From: Rhodospirillales bacterium
GTDB lineage: Bacteria; Pseudomonadota; Alphaproteobacteria; Rhodospirillales; WMHbin7
Assembly (NCBI GenBank): GCA_016215555.1
Contig: JACRJC010000068.1
Span: 1 to 46,180, forward strand
Length of the DNA stretch: 46,180 nucleotides
Direction: 5' to 3'
Shown: piece by piece, positions 41,632 through 46,180 of the stretch
How the letters are laid out: each line of letters opens with the position of its first letter
Numbering within the stretch: the stretch's first letter is position 1
Notes under the pieces: generated by a model
Told to the model about the DNA's origin: nothing
Database searches by the model: none
Seen by the model: only the letters and a program-made list of their open reading frames with translations
Position numbers and translations under genes: made by a program

Positions 41632-42957
41632 TCAAGGCCTTAAGGCCAGGCTCGCCCCCGTGGGGGCTAAGGCCTTGGCGTATAAGGCCCGATCCGAAAG
41701 CAGGCGCAGGGCCAGACTTTCAGCCTCGCCCCCCTGGCTGTCGGGCGGACAGATGGCGCGCAGTCGCGCCCTGGCCGCCTTGCTCCCCAGCCCCACGGTG
41801 CGCCATTGGGCGAAATCGCCCCCGGCGGCCCCCGACTCCAGCCCCGCCAGCCCGGCATGCTTGGCGGTGGCTGAGGTGCAGACATTGGGCAGCACGCCCA
41901 GCCCCTGCAGGGCATAGCCCGAGGGGGCCAGCAGACGCGACCAGGAAAGGTCGATCTCGCCGCCGTTGGGCAGTTCGATCACCGTTTGCACCAGCCCCTT
42001 GCCATAAGTGGTGCTGCCCAGGATGACCGCCCGGCCCCGATCCTGCAGGGCGGCGGCCAGAACCTCGGCGCTGGAAGCGGTACGGCCATCGACCAGCACC
42101 ACCATGGCGATCCCCTGGGCCAGATCGCCCTCGGCGGCATCGTGATTGAGGCTGGACAGGGGATGGCGGCCTCTGGCGGCGGCGATCCGGCCCGGCCCCA
42201 GGAACAGATCGGCGGATTTGACGGCCTGTTCCAGCAATCCGCCCGGATTGCCGCGCAGATCCAAGATCAGCCCCTTCCACGAGCGGCCCAGGACCGCTTG
42301 CGCTTCCTTTAGCTTGGCTTCCAGATTGGCGGCGGTTTGCTGATTGAAGCCCACGATCTTGATGCTGGCGATCTGATCGCCCAAAACCATGCCGACGGTA
42401 GGCACCAGGCCCGCCCCCGCCTCGCCCAGTCCGTCGCGCTTGGCCTTCAGGCGCTGCGTCTCCTGGGCGCCGGCATAGCGGGAATGCAGATCGAAACGGG
42501 CCAGGGCGGCATCGAAAACGGCCTGATAGACCTGTTCCGGATCGGCTTCGAGCAAGGGAGGCGATTTAGCCCGGGCGGCGATCAGCCCCTCGATGGTTAG
42601 GCGGGCCCAGCCCCTGGGATCGCTGGGCCCCGGCAGGGGGGCGGCAAAAACCGTCTCGTCGCCCAGACGCACGACATAGCGCCCTTTGTCATTGGCGGCC
42701 ACCAGATTGGGATCGAGCGACCCCAGCCCCTTGGCCCCTTCCAGCGCAAAGGCGGCGACGTCGATTTCCTCGAGCGAGAATTCCCAGATGGCCTGGAACC
42801 CCTTGGCAAGCACCGCCTCGGCTTCCAGGGCCGGAAAGGGGTTGGCCGCCGTCAAGACCTGGCTGGCCGGCGCTTGCGAAACGGGCGCGTCGGCGCCGCC
42901 CTCGGCGCAGGCCGCAAGCAGAATCGCCGAAAGTAAAACCGCCAAATGCCTGGCCAT
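41632..42957 (-). CDS. S41 (C-terminal processing) peptidase, lipoprotein
   Basis: The 441-residue protein begins with a lipoprotein signal peptide, lipobox LAAC with Cys17, so it should be anchored in the periplasm. The peptidase core has LDLRGNPGGLLEQAVKSADL, the serine in TASSAEVL (probably Ser296) and the base Lys320 in TYGKGLVQ. A clear PDZ domain is not obvious where it is usually found (about 110-200). Substrates are unknown; relatives trim or degrade envelope proteins. Confidence 0.88.
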   Translation of the reverse strand: MARHLAVLLSAILLAACAEGGADAPVSQAPASQVLTAANPFPALEAEAVLAKGFQAIWEFSLEEIDVAAFALEGAKGLGSLDPNLVAANDKGRYVVRLGDETVFAAPLPGPSDPRGWARLTIEGLIAARAKSPPLLEADPEQVYQAVFDAALARFDLHSRYAGAQETQRLKAKRDGLGEAGAGLVPTVGMVLGDQIASIKIVGFNQQTAANLEAKLKEAQAVLGRSWKGLILDLRGNPGGLLEQAVKSADLFLGPGRIAAARGRHPLSSLNHDAAEGDLAQGIAMVVLVDGRTASSAEVLAAALQDRGRAVILGSTTYGKGLVQTVIELPNGGEIDLSWSRLLAPSGYALQGLGVLPNVCTSATAKHAGLAGLESGAAGGDFAQWRTVGLGSKAARARLRAICPPDSQGGEAESLALRLLSDRALYAKALAPTGASLALRP

Positions 42958-42969
42958 GCCCCGTCCTTT

Positions 42970-43554
42970 TCAATGGCCGGGCATTATCCGGTCTTTTGCC
43001 CGAAAACGCATCCCCAAAAGGACAAGCAGGAATCCGGCGTAAAACAACGGTTCGGCATAAGCGTAGAACTTGACCATCATGGCGAAATGCAGGCAGGCCA
43101 GAAAGCCGATCAGCCAGACCAGGCGATGCAGTTTCTTCCAGCCCGGAAAGCCCAGGCGCTTGACCCAGCGGTTGGTCGAGGTGACGGCCAGGGGAACCAG
43201 CATCAGGAAGACCAGCATGCCCACCGTGATGTAGCGGCGCTTGACAATGTCCTTCCACAGTTCCTCGAGGTCAAAAAATCTCTCGAGCCCGAGATAGAGC
43301 AAGATATGCGAAGCCGCGAAGCAAAAGCACAGCAGGCCCAGGGTGCGCCGGGCTGGGGCCAGCCTGGGCAACCAGCGCAGCAAGGGGGTGACGCACAGGC
43401 AGAGCAGCAGAAAGCGCAAGGCCCAGTCGCCCAGAAAGCGGATGATGAATTCGATGGGATTGGCGCCCAGTCCCCACAGGCCCGCCTTGACCGCCAACCA
43501 GCCCAGCGGAACCAGGCCCAGCAGCCAGGCCGCTTTTCGCACATTGACGGTCAA
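42970..43554 (-). CDS. msrQ: Heme-containing membrane subunit MsrQ
   Basis: MsrQ passes electrons from the quinone pool to MsrP for repair of oxidised methionine in periplasmic proteins. The 194-residue protein has about six membrane helices of the ferric-reductase-like fold, with histidines in [13 protein letters not shown] and [17 protein letters not shown] as likely heme ligands. Its start overlaps the msrP stop by four bases. Confidence 0.92.
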   Translation of the reverse strand: MTVNVRKAAWLLGLVPLGWLAVKAGLWGLGANPIEFIIRFLGDWALRFLLLCLCVTPLLRWLPRLAPARRTLGLLCFCFAASHILLYLGLERFFDLEELWKDIVKRRYITVGMLVFLMLVPLAVTSTNRWVKRLGFPGWKKLHRLVWLIGFLACLHFAMMVKFYAYAEPLFYAGFLLVLLGMRFRAKDRIMPGH

Positions 43555-44441
43555 TAGTTCGTCCTTAGATCCATGCCGGCATACATCTGCGCCACCTGCT
43601 CGGCATAGCCGTTGAAGGGCAGCGTGTCGCGCTTCAATATCTCGCCGATCCGGCGCTCCTTCTTCTGGCTCCAGCGCGGATGATCGACGGCCGGATTGAC
43701 GTTGGAATAGAAGCCGTATTCGCCGGGCTGCATGCTGCCCCAGGTGGTTTTGGGCTGCGTTTCGACCAGATTGATCGCCACCACCGATTTGATGCTTTTG
43801 AAGCCGTATTTCCAGGGCACGACCAGACGGATGGGGGCGCCGTTCTGGCCGGGCAGCAGATCGCCATACATGCCGACGGCCAACAGGGTCAGGGGATGCA
43901 TGGCCTCGTCGATGCGCAACCCCTCGCGGTAGGGCCAGGGATAGAGCGGATTGCGCTGGCCGGGCAGGCGGGCCGAATCGTGCAGGGATACGAATTCCAC
44001 GAATTTGGCCCGGCTGGTGGGTTCGGCCTTTTTCAACAAATCGGCCAGCGGAAAACCGATCCAGGGAATGACCATCGACCAGGCCTCGACGCAGCGCAGG
44101 CGGTAGACGCGTTCTTCCAAGGCAAACGCCTTCAGCAGCGCCTCGATGTCTTGCGTCAGCGGCTTGGCCGTCTCGCCGCCCAGCTTGACCGTCCAGGGTC
44201 TGGGGTTGAAGCGATGCGCGTTCTCGGCCGGCGCTTCCTTGCTTTCGCCCAGTTCCAGGAAATTATTGTAGCTGGTGGCGTCCTTCCTGGCCGTCTGGGC
44301 CTCGTTCAGGCCGAAACGCCCCCCCGCCGCCGGAGCAAAGGCGACTCCGGCCGCCATTCCCAGAAAGCGCCTGCGGTCCAGCCACAGGGATTTGGGGGTG
44401 ACGTCGGCGGCGGACAATTCCCGGCGGTTTTGAATCAGCAT
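43551..44441 (-). CDS. msrP: Methionine-sulfoxide reductase catalytic subunit MsrP
   Basis: This is a periplasmic molybdenum enzyme. The 296-residue protein has a Tat signal with RRRFLG at 23-28 and the molybdenum-binding Cys117 in [11 protein letters not shown]. The cofactor region [16 protein letters not shown] is typical. It is first of the msrPQ operon. A LysR- or HprSR-type regulator is not next to it. Confidence 0.94.
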   Translation of the reverse strand: MLIQNRRELSAADVTPKSLWLDRRRFLGMAAGVAFAPAAGGRFGLNEAQTARKDATSYNNFLELGESKEAPAENAHRFNPRPWTVKLGGETAKPLTQDIEALLKAFALEERVYRLRCVEAWSMVIPWIGFPLADLLKKAEPTSRAKFVEFVSLHDSARLPGQRNPLYPWPYREGLRIDEAMHPLTLLAVGMYGDLLPGQNGAPIRLVVPWKYGFKSIKSVVAINLVETQPKTTWGSMQPGEYGFYSNVNPAVDHPRWSQKKERRIGEILKRDTLPFNGYAEQVAQMYAGMDLRTNY

Positions 44442-44602
44442 GATCTACCAATGGGTTGCCTTGACGCTTAAATCAAGGGGCGGTGGGATTATCCACATCA
44501 TGTTCGCGCCGATGGGCGAAAAGGTTTACAGGTCATGACGGTAATGTTAAATCGGCTCCGCCCAAAGCCAAATGACGGGCGGACCATCGGGGACTGATTT
44601 CC

Positions 44603-45535
44603 ATGAAGCTGCTCGCCTGCAACAGCAACCGCCCGCTGGCCGAAGCCATTTCGGCCTATCTCAGCCAGCCCTTGACCAAGGCCAACATCAAGCGTTTCAA
44701 CGACATGGAGATCCATGTCGAGGTGCTGGAGAATGTGCGCGGCGAGGATGTGTTCGTGGTCCAGTCGACCTGCTTTCCGGCCAACGACCATCTGATGGAA
44801 CTGCTGATCACCATGGACGCCCTGAAGCGCGGCTCGGCCAGGCGCATCACGGCGGTGATCCCCTATTTCGGCTATGCCCGCCAGGACCGCAAGACCGGCC
44901 CGCGCTCGCCCATCTCGGCCAAGCTGGTGGCCAATCTGATTACCGCCGCCGGCGCCGACCGCGTGGTCACGGTCGATCTGCATTCGGGCCAGATTCAGGG
45001 CTTCTTCGACATTCCGCTGGACAATCTGTTCGCGGCCCCCGTCTTCGTCAACGACGTGCGCGAGCGTTTCGCCGCCGAAGACATGATGATCGTCTCGCCC
45101 GACGTGGGCGGCGTGGTGCGCGCCCGCGCCCTGGCGGCGCGCCTGGGGGTTGACCTGGCCATCATCGACAAGCGGCGCGAACGGGCCGGCGTGTCGGAAG
45201 TGATGAACATCATCGGCGAAGTTGAAGGCCGCACCTGCATCATGATCGACGATATCGTCGATTCGGCGGGCACGCTGTGCAACGCCGCCACGGCGCTGAT
45301 GAATGCCGGGGCCACCTCGGTCTCGGCCTATGTCACCCATGGCGTGCTGTCGGGCCAGGCGGTCGAGCGGGTCTCGAAATCGCCCCTGAAGCACCTCATC
45401 ACCACCGACAGCATCCCGGCCACCGAAGCCGTGAAGGGCTCGCCCAATATCCGCCAACTGACCATCGCGCCCTTGATGGCGGAATCGATCCAGCGCATCT
45501 CGGAAGACCGCTCGGTCTCCAGCCTGTTCGATTAG
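44603..45535 (+). CDS. prs: Ribose-phosphate pyrophosphokinase
   Basis: This enzyme makes PRPP from ribose-5-phosphate and ATP, the precursor of purines, pyrimidines, NAD, His and Trp. The 310-residue protein has [18 protein letters not shown] (ATP flexible loop), [18 protein letters not shown] and the PRPP-binding [14 protein letters not shown]. It is divergent from msrP over a 161-bp region. It lies just before the repeat and transposon remnants. Confidence 0.97.
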   Translation: MKLLACNSNRPLAEAISAYLSQPLTKANIKRFNDMEIHVEVLENVRGEDVFVVQSTCFPANDHLMELLITMDALKRGSARRITAVIPYFGYARQDRKTGPRSPISAKLVANLITAAGADRVVTVDLHSGQIQGFFDIPLDNLFAAPVFVNDVRERFAAEDMMIVSPDVGGVVRARALAARLGVDLAIIDKRRERAGVSEVMNIIGEVEGRTCIMIDDIVDSAGTLCNAATALMNAGATSVSAYVTHGVLSGQAVERVSKSPLKHLITTDSIPATEAVKGSPNIRQLTIAPLMAESIQRISEDRSVSSLFD

Positions 45536-45658
45536 GGAATGGGGTCAAGGGAATGGGGTCAGGTCTTGAATTATGAATGCCAATAGGCCTTCCCATCATA
45601 CGGGAAAGGGAATGGGGTCAGGTCTTGAATTATGAATGCCAATAGGCCTTCCCATCAT
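45534..45658. repeat. Two 53-bp direct repeats with a partial third copy
   Basis: Bases 45547-45599 and 45606-45658 are identical over 53 bp with a 59-bp period. A 14-bp partial copy (AGGGAATGGGGTCA) starts at 45534, touching the prs stop codon. The repeat includes GGGGTCAGGTCTTGAATTA, a sequence often found beside REP-associated transposase genes. It lies immediately downstream of such a gene remnant. Confidence 0.9.
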
Positions 45659-45663
45659 CCCGG

Positions 45664-46038
45664 CTAAGTGCCCGCCTTGACGATCCGACTGACCATGCTG
45701 GGGCTAAGGCCGAAGCAACCGCCGATCTGCCCCTGCGTATAGACGCCCGTCGCCCAGGCGGCGCGGATGGCTTGATCGCGGTCGGGCGTGACTTTGGCGA
45801 TCTCTTCCAAAGACTGCGCAGCGGCACGTCTTTGCTTTTTTGGCACCTCGTTTGAGACCGGCTTCAACCGGCCATCCTTTTCCAGGTAACGCTGGGCGAA
45901 GGCCTCGCCACCCAGGAAAAGCTGGTGCCGCACCGCTTCCCAGGGCGAGGATTTGCCCACTCCTTCGGAAACGAAGCGGGCATAGGCGTTCCTGGCCTCC
46001 TCCACATCCCGGGAAAACCGGGCCAGCAACGGCCCCAC
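45664..46038 (-). pseudogene. Truncated REP-associated tyrosine transposase (RAYT), C-terminal part
   Basis: The remaining ~124 residues resemble the RAYT C-terminal region: AYARFVSEGVGKSSPWEAVR, LFLGGEAFAQRYL and a terminal helix-turn-helix YTQGQIGGCFGLSPSMVSRI. The N-terminal HUH nuclease with its catalytic Tyr is missing. The frame continues into the end of an IS3-type element at about 46040-46054, so insertion probably cut the gene. Without the nuclease it cannot transpose. Confidence 0.8.
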
Positions 46039-46053
46039 CTCTGTTGTTACCCC

Positions 46054-46180
46054 CTAATTCCCGGACAGGCTCTCCCTGTTAACGCGGGTTCGGATGAACT
46101 CGCGGGGTGAACGATAGCCGAGCGCCTTGTGCGGGTGAAGCTCGTTGTAATGTTCGAACCATTTCGGCAGTGATTTCATA
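46054..46180 (-). mobile_element. 3' end of an IS3-family transposase gene, cut by the window edge
   Basis: The minus-strand frame ends [20 protein letters not shown] and [15 protein letters not shown], the C-terminal end of the IS3-family DDE integrase domain (OrfB). The stop is at 46054-46056, and the element's terminal repeat should lie within the next ~20 bases. The rest of the insertion sequence is outside the window. Confidence 0.88.

Overview
The window is GC-rich chromosomal DNA from an alphaproteobacterium. The evidence is an F1-ATPase inhibitor zeta subunit (DUF1476), CpaA/Flp-type pilus genes, an ABHD10-like hydrolase, divergent xseA/purD, and intergenic palindromes of the CCTCATCCTGAGGA... 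type that are common in this class. The general look fits Rhodospirillales (Magnetospirillum-like), but no 16S rRNA or other decisive marker is present, so the order is an inference. No rRNA, tRNA or CRISPR array was seen.

Layout. 1-6.5 kb: a tandem palindrome-derived array, dnaB, a GAF/HD-GYP c-di-GMP phosphodiesterase, the rpsF-rpsR-rplI operon behind a structured leader, a GT87-like membrane glycosyltransferase, the prepilin peptidase cpaA and a Flp pilin. 6.9-13.6 kb: a Crp/Fnr regulator that seems to start at CTG, purB, an AT-richer methyltransferase-nuclease fusion, two ychJ-like genes around a YkgJ-type gene, the ATPase zeta subunit and an NRDE protein. 13.6-24 kb: a membrane diguanylate cyclase, then a surface-glycan block (GT9, GT4, a TPR-GT41 O-GlcNAc-transferase-like protein, an 850-residue double glycosyltransferase) with two type II toxin-antitoxin modules inserted. 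24-36.5 kb: M23 peptidase, xseA, purD, an FkbM methyltransferase, a small minus-strand group (methyltransferase, AhpD-like, secreted unknown, tadA), the overlapping plus-strand operon GATase-rluB-rsmD-DinG-like helicase, and a third toxin-antitoxin pair. 36.5-46.2 kb: an AbrB-family membrane protein, an AT-richer SGNH/MBOAT acyltransferase pair, nadK, rpmG, an S41 lipoprotein protease, msrQ-msrP, prs, and a right edge with a truncated REP-associated transposase cut by an IS3-family element.

Most genes are core metabolism, translation and envelope functions in short overlapping operons. Accessory pieces (methyltransferase-nuclease, three toxin-antitoxin pairs, SGNH/MBOAT pair, IS3/RAYT debris) are spread between them. 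The least explained structure is a 166-bp element made of two 76-bp hairpins, each bounded by CTAG. It occurs in two near-identical copies 14.4 kb apart (26795-26960 and 41200-41365). A second dispersed palindrome family (near 1, 3.1 and 25.1 kb) shows one compensatory base-pair change, which supports selection or copying of a folded form.
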